Assembly: GCF_004348445.1 (NCBI RefSeq)
Contig: NZ_SMKV01000001.1
Coordinates: forward strand, 248,001-312,000
DNA: 64,000 nucleotides
Source: Saccharopolyspora aridisoli
Lineage (GTDB): Bacteria; Actinomycetota; Actinomycetes; Mycobacteriales; Pseudonocardiaceae
Direction of reading: 5' to 3'
Numbering within the stretch: the first letter of the stretch is position 1; each line of letters begins with the position of its first letter. Positions 18,253-29,000 of the stretch are shown here, one piece after another. The notes under the pieces were generated by a model. The model saw nothing but the letters and a program-made list of their open reading frames with translations. It was not told the origin of the DNA and made no database searches. A program made the position numbers and the translations under genes.

Positions 18253-19593
18253 ATGCGGCAAGGACTGGGCTCCAAGCTGGGCATCGGCTGGCGACTGCAC
18301 GGCGACGGAGGGACGCCGCAACCCGGTGAAGCCGTCGCACCGGACGAACGGCTCTCGTGGGGCCGGACGATCGGGCTCGGTGCTCAGCACGTGGTGGCGA
18401 TGTTCGGAGCCACCTTCGTCTTCCCGGTCCTGATGGGACTGGACCCGAACCTGGCGATCATGGTTTCGGGAGTGGCGACGATCCTGTTCCTGCTCATCGT
18501 GCAGGGCAAGATCCCCAGCTACCTCGGCTCCAGCGCCTCGTTCGTCGGGGCAGTGACCGTCATCCGCGCCGGCGGCGGGGACAGCTCGGCGGTCACAGGC
18601 GCGATCCTGGTCTGCGCGCTCGTGCTGGGTGCGGTCGGGTTGATCGTGCACTTCGCGGGGACGGCGGCGATCCACCGGATGCTGCCGCCGGCGGTCTCAG
18701 GCGCGGTGGTCATGCTGATCGGCTTCAACCTCGCGCCCGTGGTCGCCGAGACCTACTGGCCGCAGGACCAGTGGGTCGCGCTGATCACCATGGTGATCGT
18801 GCTCGCGGCCAGCGTGCTGCTGAGCGGGTTCTGGGGGCGCATCGCGGTCTTCCTCGGCCTCGCCGGCGGGTACGCGTTGTCGTGGGCGTTCGACGTGGCC
18901 TTCGGCCCGATCACCGCGCCGGACGCTGACGGCAACGTCAGCACCCACCCGAGGCTGGACCTCAGCGGTGTGGCCGACGCGCCCTGGTTCGGGCTGCCGC
19001 AGTTCCACGCGCCCTCGTTCGACCTGGCCGCGATCATCGTCGTGCTCCCGGCCGTCATCGCGCTCATCGCCGAGAACACCGGGCACGTCAAGGCCGTGGA
19101 GCAGATGACCGGCAGCGAGCTCGACGGCAGCCTCGGCCGCGCGATCTTCGCCGATGGGTTCGCCAGCGCGCTGTCCAGCGCCGTCGGCGGCCCGCCGACC
19201 ACCACCTACGCGGAGAACATCGGCGTCATGGCCGCCACCCGCGTGTACTCGACCGCCGCGTACTGGGTGGCCGCGATCGTGGCCATCGCCTTCGGGTTGT
19301 GCCCGAAGTTCGGCGCGGTCATCGCCGCCACACCGGGTGGGGTGCTCGGCGGTATCACCGTGGTGCTCTACGGCATGATCGGCCTGCTCGGCGCCAAGAT
19401 CTGGGTGGCGAACCGGGTGGACTTCGCCGACCCGGTCAACCTGCTGCCGCTGGCCGCCGGACTGGTCACCGGCATCGGCGGGGTGTCGTTGCAGATCACC
19501 CCGTCGTTCGAGTTCAGCGGCATCGCCTTGGGCACGGTGGTGACGCTGATCGGCCACCACCTGCTGCGCATGAGCATGGCCCGCAGGAGCTAG
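18253..19593 (+). CDS. Uracil/xanthine permease family (NCS2) transporter
   Basis: A 446-residue membrane protein with about 14 hydrophobic segments. Family motifs include LGAQHVVAMFGATFVFPVL near the start, the half-helix residues AENTGHVKAVEQMTG, and GGPPTTTYAENIGVMAATRV with the conserved Glu. These are diagnostic of the NAT/NCS2 family importing uracil or purines with a cation. It follows the LLM oxidoreductase after 109 bases, which may hold its own promoter, and most likely imports the substrate of the operon. AGGAAGG precedes the ATG. The last four bases overlap the end of the convergent TetR gene. Confidence 0.9.
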   Translation: MRQGLGSKLGIGWRLHGDGGTPQPGEAVAPDERLSWGRTIGLGAQHVVAMFGATFVFPVLMGLDPNLAIMVSGVATILFLLIVQGKIPSYLGSSASFVGAVTVIRAGGGDSSAVTGAILVCALVLGAVGLIVHFAGTAAIHRMLPPAVSGAVVMLIGFNLAPVVAETYWPQDQWVALITMVIVLAASVLLSGFWGRIAVFLGLAGGYALSWAFDVAFGPITAPDADGNVSTHPRLDLSGVADAPWFGLPQFHAPSFDLAAIIVVLPAVIALIAENTGHVKAVEQMTGSELDGSLGRAIFADGFASALSSAVGGPPTTTYAENIGVMAATRVYSTAAYWVAAIVAIAFGLCPKFGAVIAATPGGVLGGITVVLYGMIGLLGAKIWVANRVDFADPVNLLPLAAGLVTGIGGVSLQITPSFEFSGIALGTVVTLIGHHLLRMSMARRS

Positions 19594-20246
19594 ACGTCCA
19601 CCTCCGGGGTGCGGACCACGACCTCCTGCGCGGAGATCGGGCGGCCGGGCAGCGGACGGCTGTTGTCCGCGCGCAACCCGTCGAGCAGCACCGCGATGTA
19701 GCGGGCCGGGGCCACGGTGCGCAGCTCCTCGGGCAGCGCTTGCACGCCCTGCAGCGCCAGCGAGCTCAGCACGGCGATGTCGCCGGTGCTGATGTCGGCG
19801 CGCAGCGTCCCGTCGGCCTGGGCCCGCTTCACCAGGTCGTCGACCAGCGCCATGAACTCGTTGTTCACGGCCTCGGTGTTGGGGTCTGCGTTGATGAGCG
19901 CCCGCGCCCTGGAGGACAGGACCGTCAACCGGACCACGGTGCGCAGCGCCATGCCGCGGTGCAGGATCTGGCTGAGCGCACGCCACGCATCGGGCTCCTG
20001 CTCGATGGTCGCGCGGGTGTCTTCCAGCACAGAGCTGAACGCGTCGTGGGCGACGGCCCGGATCAGCGAGTCCCGATCGGGGAAGCGGCGGTAGAGGGTG
20101 CCGACACCGACACCGGCGGCTCGGGCGACTTCCTCCATGGGTACCTCGGTACCGCGTTCGGTGAACACGGCCTGGGCGGCGGTGATGATCCGGTCCCGGT
20201 TTCGGCGTGCGTCTGCGCGCAGTCGCGGCGTCGTTTCGGTGGTCAT
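19590..20246 (-). CDS. TetR family transcriptional regulator
   Basis: A 218-residue repressor-type protein. The N-terminal helix-turn-helix reads RDRIITAAQAVFTERGTEV, MEEVARAAGVGVGTLYRRF and PDRDSLIRAVAHDAF at residues 17-70; the rest is a helical ligand domain with the subgroup sequence LSQILHRGMALRTVVRLT. The ligand is unknown. It is convergent with the uracil-type permease and overlaps it by four bases, so control of the pyrimidine operon is possible but not shown; its own upstream region faces the 44-residue protein gene. Confidence 0.87.
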   Translation of the reverse strand: MTTETTPRLRADARRNRDRIITAAQAVFTERGTEVPMEEVARAAGVGVGTLYRRFPDRDSLIRAVAHDAFSSVLEDTRATIEQEPDAWRALSQILHRGMALRTVVRLTVLSSRARALINADPNTEAVNNEFMALVDDLVKRAQADGTLRADISTGDIAVLSSLALQGVQALPEELRTVAPARYIAVLLDGLRADNSRPLPGRPISAQEVVVRTPEVDV

Positions 20247-20579
20247 GATCCTCGATTCGGCCCTGTTGTGCTTCGCGCGGATTGTCGCATGCCGGGTACT
20301 CCGTTAAGAGGAAGAGCGGCGTCCATTTTGATTCGCGAGGCGAACGATCGCACTACCTGCGACTTTCACACGAACGTGGCTGACTTGGTGGCTGTGGCGG
20401 TCGACTGTTCGAGTGTCGTGCACATTACATCTGCCTGGTTTGGGAAGTCCCGAAACACAGCCGTAAGATTGGTCCGTACCGGGTTATAACCCAAACCTCC
20501 TTCCGATCGACCCGCCTGGGCGGGTATGTGCGTGCGCGCGTTCGGAAGGCGGGGCGGACAGTGGAAGGGAGGCAAGTGA
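20247..20579. promoter_or_regulatory. Divergent control region with palindrome and structured leader
   Basis: These 333 bases separate the TetR gene from the 44-residue membrane protein gene and are richer in A+T than the surroundings. They hold the perfect palindrome GGGTTATAACCC at 20481-20492, followed by nested arms: CCTTCCGA at 20499-20506 pairing with TCGGAAGG at 20542-20549, and inside it ACCCGCC/GGCGGGT at 20510-20525. The nested structure would fall in the mRNA leader, ending some 14 bases before the ribosome site. I see no open reading frame of note. Confidence 0.5.
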
Positions 20580-20714
20580 GTGGCAACGGTGTGGATGGCC
20601 CTGGCGGCCGAGGCGATCGTTCTTCTGGGTGCGGCCGGAGCGCTGACCAGCTGGGTCAGGCGTTCGGACGAGACCCCGGACCGGGTCATCGAGCCCACCG
20701 GGCAGACCGCCTGA
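20580..20714 (+). CDS. 44-residue single-pass membrane protein
   Basis: GTG at 20580 opens VATVWMALAAEAIVLLGAAG, then ALTSWVRRSDETPDRVIEPT and GQTA, ending with TGA at 20712. The start has a strong GGGAGG site seven bases upstream. Residues 4-22 form one membrane helix; the polar remainder, with basic residues just after the helix, should be cytoplasmic. A hairpin terminator follows 13 bases after the stop, so the gene looks like an independent unit with its own leader. No family is recognised and the function is unknown. The gene is too short for most gene callers. Confidence 0.65.
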   Translation: MATVWMALAAEAIVLLGAAGALTSWVRRSDETPDRVIEPTGQTA

Positions 20715-20727
20715 GGTAAGCGCGCGC

Positions 20728-20768
20728 ACGGGCTTGATCCCACTCGGGACAAGCCCGTGAGGCTTTTC
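20728..20768 (+). terminator. Intrinsic terminator of the 44-residue protein gene
   Basis: ACGGGCTTG (20728-20736) pairs with CAAGCCCGT (20750-20758); inside the loop TCCC and GGGA can extend the stem. It is followed by GAGGCTTTT, a short T run, and lies 13 bases after the stop codon. Confidence 0.8.
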
Positions 20769-20977
20769 AATCGTTCTTGGAACGCACTTCGTTACAGGTT
20801 CCGGCGCAATTCCGCGCCCCTTTTCCGCGACCGGTCGAGCACCTCCCGGTGAATTGCGGAATTCCTGATCTTCCTCCTCGCGTCCCGTGGTGTGCGGCAC
20901 TGCTGTGCGCCCGGTCGCAGATCGCCCGATAGGCTGGTGAGCACCAACGACCGGCTACACCGATCGGGAAGGCATCC

Positions 20978-21655
20978 GTGACCTCTCCACACACGCCCAG
21001 CAGCCCGGACACCCCGACGACGCCCGTTGCGGGGCCGGGGAGCGGACGAGGGGGCGCGTCGGTGCTGCAGAACTACCGGACCTTCCTGCAGCGCGCGGTG
21101 AGCAAACCCGGCCAGGTCGGTGCCGTCGCACCCAGCTCGCCGCACCTGGCTCGCGAGATCGCCTCGGTGGTGCCGCGCACCGGCAGTCCCGTGGTCGTCG
21201 AGCTCGGCCCCGGCACGGGTGCCTTGAGCTCGGCCATCGCCAACCGGCTTCCCGCGGGCGGTCGGCACGTGGCGATCGAACTGGACCCGGGCATGGTCGA
21301 ACACCTCAACCGGGCACTTCCGTGGCTGGAGGTCGTTCAGGGAGACGCCTCGCACCTGGGAGCCCTGCTGTCGGCCGCAGGCATCGATCGGGTCGACGCC
21401 GTGGTCAGCGGCCTGCCGTGGTCGATCTTCCCGGCCAAGCTCCAGCACGACATCCTGCAGCAGGTCGGCTCGGTGCTCACCCCCGGCGGTGCCTTCACGA
21501 CCTTCGCCTACCTGCACGCCCTGGGCATGTCCGGCGCCCGCCAGTTCCGTCGCCGCCTCGACGTCAGCTTCGACGAGGTCATCACCTCACGCACCGTCTG
21601 GCGCAACGTTCCCCCGGCAAGGACTTACGTCTGCCGCAGGCCGAACCTCCCCTGA
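20978..21655 (+). CDS. PmtA-like class I SAM-dependent methyltransferase, paralogue 1
   Basis: A 225-residue methyltransferase with a Pro/Thr-rich, probably disordered first 25 residues, then NYRTFLQRAVSKPGQVGAVA, PSSPHLAREIASVV, and motif I VVVELGPGTGALSSAIA. The acidic loop is HVAIELDPGMVEHL, and the active-site strand reads VVSGLPWSIFP. The family includes rRNA adenine dimethylases and bacterial phospholipid N-methyltransferases (PmtA); the VKSP/VSKP-GxVGAVxPSS start points to the latter group, acting on membrane lipids. A clear paralogue lies at 47140-47730. GTG start with GGGAAGG upstream. Single gene with its own terminator. Confidence 0.8.
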   Translation: MTSPHTPSSPDTPTTPVAGPGSGRGGASVLQNYRTFLQRAVSKPGQVGAVAPSSPHLAREIASVVPRTGSPVVVELGPGTGALSSAIANRLPAGGRHVAIELDPGMVEHLNRALPWLEVVQGDASHLGALLSAAGIDRVDAVVSGLPWSIFPAKLQHDILQQVGSVLTPGGAFTTFAYLHALGMSGARQFRRRLDVSFDEVITSRTVWRNVPPARTYVCRRPNLP

Positions 21656-21667
21656 CCCACGTCAGGC

Positions 21668-21690
21668 AACCGGCGAAGCCGGTTTCTCTT
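21668..21690 (+). terminator. Hairpin terminator after methyltransferase gene
   Basis: AACCGGC, loop GAA, GCCGGTT, then TCTCTT. The seven-base stem with a tight loop and a pyrimidine tail lies 13 bases after the stop codon. Confidence 0.7.
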
Positions 21691-21797
21691 CACCCCACCT
21701 AAGGCACTTGCGCCGCCGCGGGTTCTGACACGTCTTCTGGTGAGGACAGCCGACGTGTCGTGTATTGGCATACATAAGCCTCGGCTCCCGGAGCACG

Positions 21798-21844
21798 AAA
21801 GAACGGGCCCGACAGGAGCTTGTGACTCCAGCCGGGCCCGTTCT
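21798..21844. terminator. Strong hairpin terminator for aconitase gene
   Basis: AAGAACGGGCCCG and CGGGCCCGTTCTT form a perfect 13-base stem with a 21-base loop. Read on the minus strand it follows the aconitase stop at 21874 by about 30 bases and ends in a short T run; on the plus strand it backs up the methyltransferase terminator. Confidence 0.8.
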
Positions 21845-21873
21845 TCAATGTCCTGCCAGGATAAAGCAGGGGA

Positions 21874-24672
<2,799 letters not shown>

Positions 24673-25005
24673 GTTCAACTCCATCTCGCGACGGGCGCAA
24701 GTTCGGGAACGATTGCGAGTCTCGCGCACGTCAGCTGAGCGTGCGCGAGGACTCGCGCTCTTCACCGCTAACAGTACGCGTGTCCTATAAAGCCGCTCAA
24801 CAAAGGGTGACCTGACTGTCGATCGCTTATGCGCACTTCCGTCAAAAAGCGCGAGTGTTTCCACCGCGGGAAGCGGCGATTCCGATGGTGGAACATCATG
24901 TGGGCCGAATGTTCGCCCAGCGGACCTCGTGAGCGCGGAAGTGGCGCCCTTCGGCGGTGTGGCACGCCAGTACCGGAGTTCGGTCCGGCGTGCTTCGATG
25001 TGCCC
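24673..25005. other. Divergent intergenic region between acnA and EamA gene
   Basis: These 333 bases must hold promoters for both acnA and the exporter. On the minus strand a -10-like TATAGG lies at 24784-24789, but no good -35 hexamer is seen at the right distance. I see no inverted repeat, open frame or RNA gene that I would defend. Confidence 0.4.
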
Positions 25006-25956
25006 GTGCGCTCACCGGCCCATGATCCCCGCGCCGTCGGCCTGCCCGTGGCCGTGGCCTCTGCGATCTTCTTCGGCGGATCGGGGCCGTTCGCCAAACC
25101 GCTGATCAACGCCGGGCTGAGCCCACTGCACGTGGCCTGGTTGCGGCTGGCTGGGGGAGCGCTGCTCCTGCTGCCGGTCCTGCTGCGCCACCTGCCGGTG
25201 CTGCGCCGTGCCCCGCGCTTGATCCTCGGCTACGGGTTGTTCTCCGTCGCCGGGGTCCAGGTCTGCTACTTCGCCGCGATCGCGACCATCCCGGTCGGCG
25301 TGGCGCTGCTGATCGAGTTCCTGGGTCCGGTGCTGGTGCTGGGCTGGATCCGGTTCGTCCGCCGCGCACCGGTGAGCCGCTCCGCGGTGATCGGCGTGCT
25401 GCTGGCGGTGGTGGGCCTGGCGTGCGTGGTCGAGCTGTTCTCGGGGCTGATCTTCAACCCGCTGGGTCTGTTGCTGGGCCTGGGAGCCGCGGCGTGCCAA
25501 GCCACCTACTTCCTGCTTTCGGATTCGACGGCGGAGGTCGACCCCTTCGCGCTGGCCGGCTTCGGCCTGCTGGTGGGCGCCGTGGTGGTCACCGCGATCG
25601 CACGGCCCTGGGAGGTGGACTTCGCGCTGCTGGCGGGTCGTGTCGAGCTGGCCGGGCACCACGTCCCGGCGGTGGTCGCCGTCGGGTGGGTCGTCGTCGG
25701 GACCACCGTGCTGGCCTACCTCACCGGGATCGTCGCCGTGCGCCTGCTGTCCCCGCAGGTCGCCGGCGGCGTGGCGTTCCTCGAACCGGTGGTGGCCACG
25801 CTGCTGGCGTGGGTGCTGCTGGCGGAGGCGTTGGGACCGCCGCAACTGGTGGGCGGTGCGCTGGTGCTCATCGGCGCTTGCGTCGCGCAACGCGCCGCGC
25901 CCTTCGATCGCGACGCGCGTGCGCCGGCCGGTCCGGTCGGTTCGCCGGCGCCGTGA
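25006..25956 (+). CDS. EamA/RhtA-type drug/metabolite exporter
   Basis: A 316-residue protein with ten hydrophobic segments in two EamA repeats. The first starts [21 protein letters not shown] and the second [18 protein letters not shown]; both contain the family pattern in which helix ends carry PLxVAWLRL-like and [17 protein letters not shown] sequences. Members export amino acids or metabolites through the inner membrane; the substrate cannot be deduced. Start is taken at the GTG at 25006 ([14 protein letters not shown]), with another GTG two codons earlier. It is convergent with the 32-residue peptide gene, leaving a single base between stops. Confidence 0.85.
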   Translation: MRSPAHDPRAVGLPVAVASAIFFGGSGPFAKPLINAGLSPLHVAWLRLAGGALLLLPVLLRHLPVLRRAPRLILGYGLFSVAGVQVCYFAAIATIPVGVALLIEFLGPVLVLGWIRFVRRAPVSRSAVIGVLLAVVGLACVVELFSGLIFNPLGLLLGLGAAACQATYFLLSDSTAEVDPFALAGFGLLVGAVVVTAIARPWEVDFALLAGRVELAGHHVPAVVAVGWVVVGTTVLAYLTGIVAVRLLSPQVAGGVAFLEPVVATLLAWVLLAEALGPPQLVGGALVLIGACVAQRAAPFDRDARAPAGPVGSPAP

Positions 25957-25957
25957 C

Positions 25958-26056
25958 TCAGGCGGTGCGCAGCGCTGACCTGACCAGGTGCACGACCAGC
26001 GTCTCGATCAACGCGATGGCCGCGGCGGTGAGGATGGTCGTCAGGAATGCGGGCAT
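25958..26056 (-). CDS. 32-residue membrane peptide downstream of CtpI-like ATPase
   Basis: ATG at 26056 encodes MPAFLTTILTAAAIALIETL then VVHLVRSALRTA, almost entirely one membrane helix with two basic residues at the end. GAGGA lies nine bases before the start. It begins 20 bases after the stop of the large P-type ATPase gene on the same strand, so it is probably co-transcribed and could be a small regulatory or structural subunit of the pump, like known small membrane peptides that modulate P-type ATPases (inference). No family is recognised. Confidence 0.6.
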   Translation of the reverse strand: MPAFLTTILTAAAIALIETLVVHLVRSALRTA

Positions 26057-26076
26057 CGGTGGCGTCCTCGTCCCAA

Positions 26077-29000
26077 TCAGTGGTGCTTCGACGCCTCCGA
26101 CTCTGGGGCAAGCGGGTTAGCTCGGTTCGGAAGCCAGGTGGCCGCCGGGTGAACCCGCGCCCAATTCCGCAGGTCGGGCAGGATCGAGCGTCCCACCGGC
26201 CACGTCTGCCACACCCGCATCGCCAGAGCGACGGCCACCGAAACGCCGAGCGCGATGGCCCACTGGTGCGGCAGCAGCGGGCTGCTGCCGAAGAACTGGC
26301 TGACCCCGGGCAGCTGCACCAGTGCGAACAGCACCAGCACCGAGCCCGCCGCGGCCAGCACCACCAGCGGCGTGCGCCCGCGCGAGGTCAGCGTCTGCGC
26401 CAGCTGAGCCGACACCAGCGCCACCAGACCGGCCGTGCGGGCCTGCGCGGCGGTGGCCAGCGGTCGGGTCAAGGTCCAGGCGAGGCCCGCCGCCGAGGCG
26501 GTGGCCACGGCCCGCGCGCCCACCTCGCGCGCCAGTGCGGTGCCCAACGATGCCTCCGGTCCTTCGGCCAGCAGCTTCTCGGGGGTCCGGTCGGCCGGTG
26601 GTCGTACCGCGATGGCGATCGTGGGCAGCACGTCGGTGAGCATGTTGACCACCAGCAGCTGCCGGGCGTTGAGCGCGGCCGACGGGCTGATCAGCCCGGT
26701 GCCCAGCGCGTAGCCGATCTCGCCGAGGTTGCCGCCGAGCAGCACCGCGAGCGCTTCGCGCACCGACGTCCACATGCCCCGGCCCTCGACGATGCCGTCG
26801 GTGAGCGTTTCGATGCGGTCGTCGGCGACCACCAGGTCGGCGGCGTCGCGGGCCGCCGCCGTGGCGCCCGAACCGAACGCGATCCCGACGTGCGCGAGGT
26901 TGATCGCGGGCACGTCGTTGGCGCCGTCGCCGGTCATGGCCACCACCCGACCTGCGTCCCGCAGGCAGCGGACGATGCGCGCCTTCTGCGCCGGGGTGAC
27001 CCGCGCGAACACCGCGATCTTGGATGCCTCGCCCGCCAGCTGCTCGTCGTCGAGCTCGTCGAGATCGGCTCCGGCCAGCACCCTCTTGTCGCCTAGCATC
27101 CCCAGCTCGGCGGCGATGGCCTCGGCGGTGCTGGGGTGATCACCGGTGATCATGATGACGTCCACGCCCGCGCGGCCCAGCTGTTCCACGGCATCCGCCG
27201 CGGTGGCGTGCACCGGATCGGCCAGGCCGAGCAGACCGACGAGTTCGAGCTCGTCCACATCGGACTCGGTGAGCGCGTAGTCCTCGCCCACCCGGCGCTC
27301 GGCGACCGCCAGCAGCCGGAAACCGCGCAGTGCCAGGTGTTCGACCTCGGTCTCGACGTCGGCGCGGGCCTCGGTGTCGAACGAGCGCGACGCCCCGTTC
27401 CGCCGCCAGCTCGTGCACTTGTCCAGCACCACTTCGGGGGCGCCCTTGACCGACAGCAGTCGGTCGGTGTGCACGGCGTGGAAACCGCGCGACGGTTCGA
27501 AGGGCAGCTCGGCCAGCACCTCGCCGTCGGCGGTCAGCCCGATCTCGCAGGCGCCGTCGAGCACCGCGCGGTCGGTCGGGTGCGGCAGCGGGTGGTCGTC
27601 CTGCGGGCGCGGGGTGGCGCGCAGGGCGGCGGTCACGACCTCCCGGTGCGCGCTCTGCAGCTCGTGCACGCCCCGGGAGTCGCGGCCGTCGGAGACCTCG
27701 CCGAGCGCGATCCGGCCCTGGGTGAGCGTGCCGGTCTTGTCGAAGCACAGCGCGTCGACCCGGCCGAGCGCCTCGATGGTGGCGGGGCTGCGCACCAGCA
27801 CGCCGCGCTTGGACATGCGACGCGCCGCGGCGAGCTCGGCCAGGGTCGCCACGAACGGCAAGCCCTCGGGCACCGCGGCCACCGCCAGACCGACCGACCG
27901 CGCCACGGTCTGGCCCATCGGCACCCCGCGCAGCAGGTCGGACGCGAACAGCAGCGCGCCCGCGCCTATGGAGACCGGCAGCACCTTCTTGGTCAGCTCC
28001 GCCAGCCTCGCTTCGACACCGGTCGCATCGTCGGTCCCGGTGACCTGGGCGGTGGTGCGGCCCAGCTCGGTGTGCGAACCGACCGCGACCGCCACCGCGA
28101 GCCCGGTACCGCTGGCGATCACCGTGCCCCGGTAGAGCATGCTGGTGCGGTCGGCGACCGCGGGCGCGGTGGTGGGTGCGGCGGTCTTGGTGACGAGGTG
28201 GGATTCGCCGGTCAACCCGGACTCGTCGACCTCCAGCGACTCCACCGACAGCAACCGGCAGTCCGCCGGAACGCCGTCGCCCGCGCGCAGTTCGACGACG
28301 TCGCCGGGGACGAGCTCGTCGGACGAGACGATCTCGGTGTTGCCTCCTCGGCGTCGCCGCGCCGGTGTCCGCCCGGAGGACAGCAGCTTGGCGAGCTCGC
28401 GGTCGGTGGCGGCGCGCTGGACGCCGTCGATGAGCGCACTCGCCAGCAGCACTCCGCAGATCAGCCCGGCGTCGACGACCGACCCGAGACCCGCGGAGAT
28501 CACCGCGCCTGCGCCCAACACCGGCGTGATCGGGGTGATCAACCCCTCGACGGTCGCCGCGAACACGCCCACCGGAGCGTGACCGTCGTCTGGTGGGCGG
28601 TGTCGCTCGGCGGCGGAGGACGCCGCGAGCCCCTGCTCAGATGTGTCCAGTGTGGACAGGACGGTGGTGGTGGGCATCGCGTGCCACGGCGTGCGTTCGC
28701 GGGGGAGCGGCGGTGGTCTGGTGGTGACGCGGAGGGCGACCCAGGCGCCGGTTGCGTAGGCCGCCAACGTCGCGGCGTGCACCGGCATCGAAGCGCGGGC
28801 GGGGGCGCCGGAGGCCGGGCCGAACGCGGCGAACAGCGCACCCAGGAGCGCTCCCGCCGCCGAGATGCCCGCTGCGTACCTGCTCGCCGCCCGAGCCTCC
28901 CCGGCCGAGCCCAGCAGCAGGTCGAGCACCGCGGCGCTCGGGCAGATCACGTCCGCGGCCCAGGCTGCGGGGTCCGATGGGGACAGACCGATGCCCAGGT

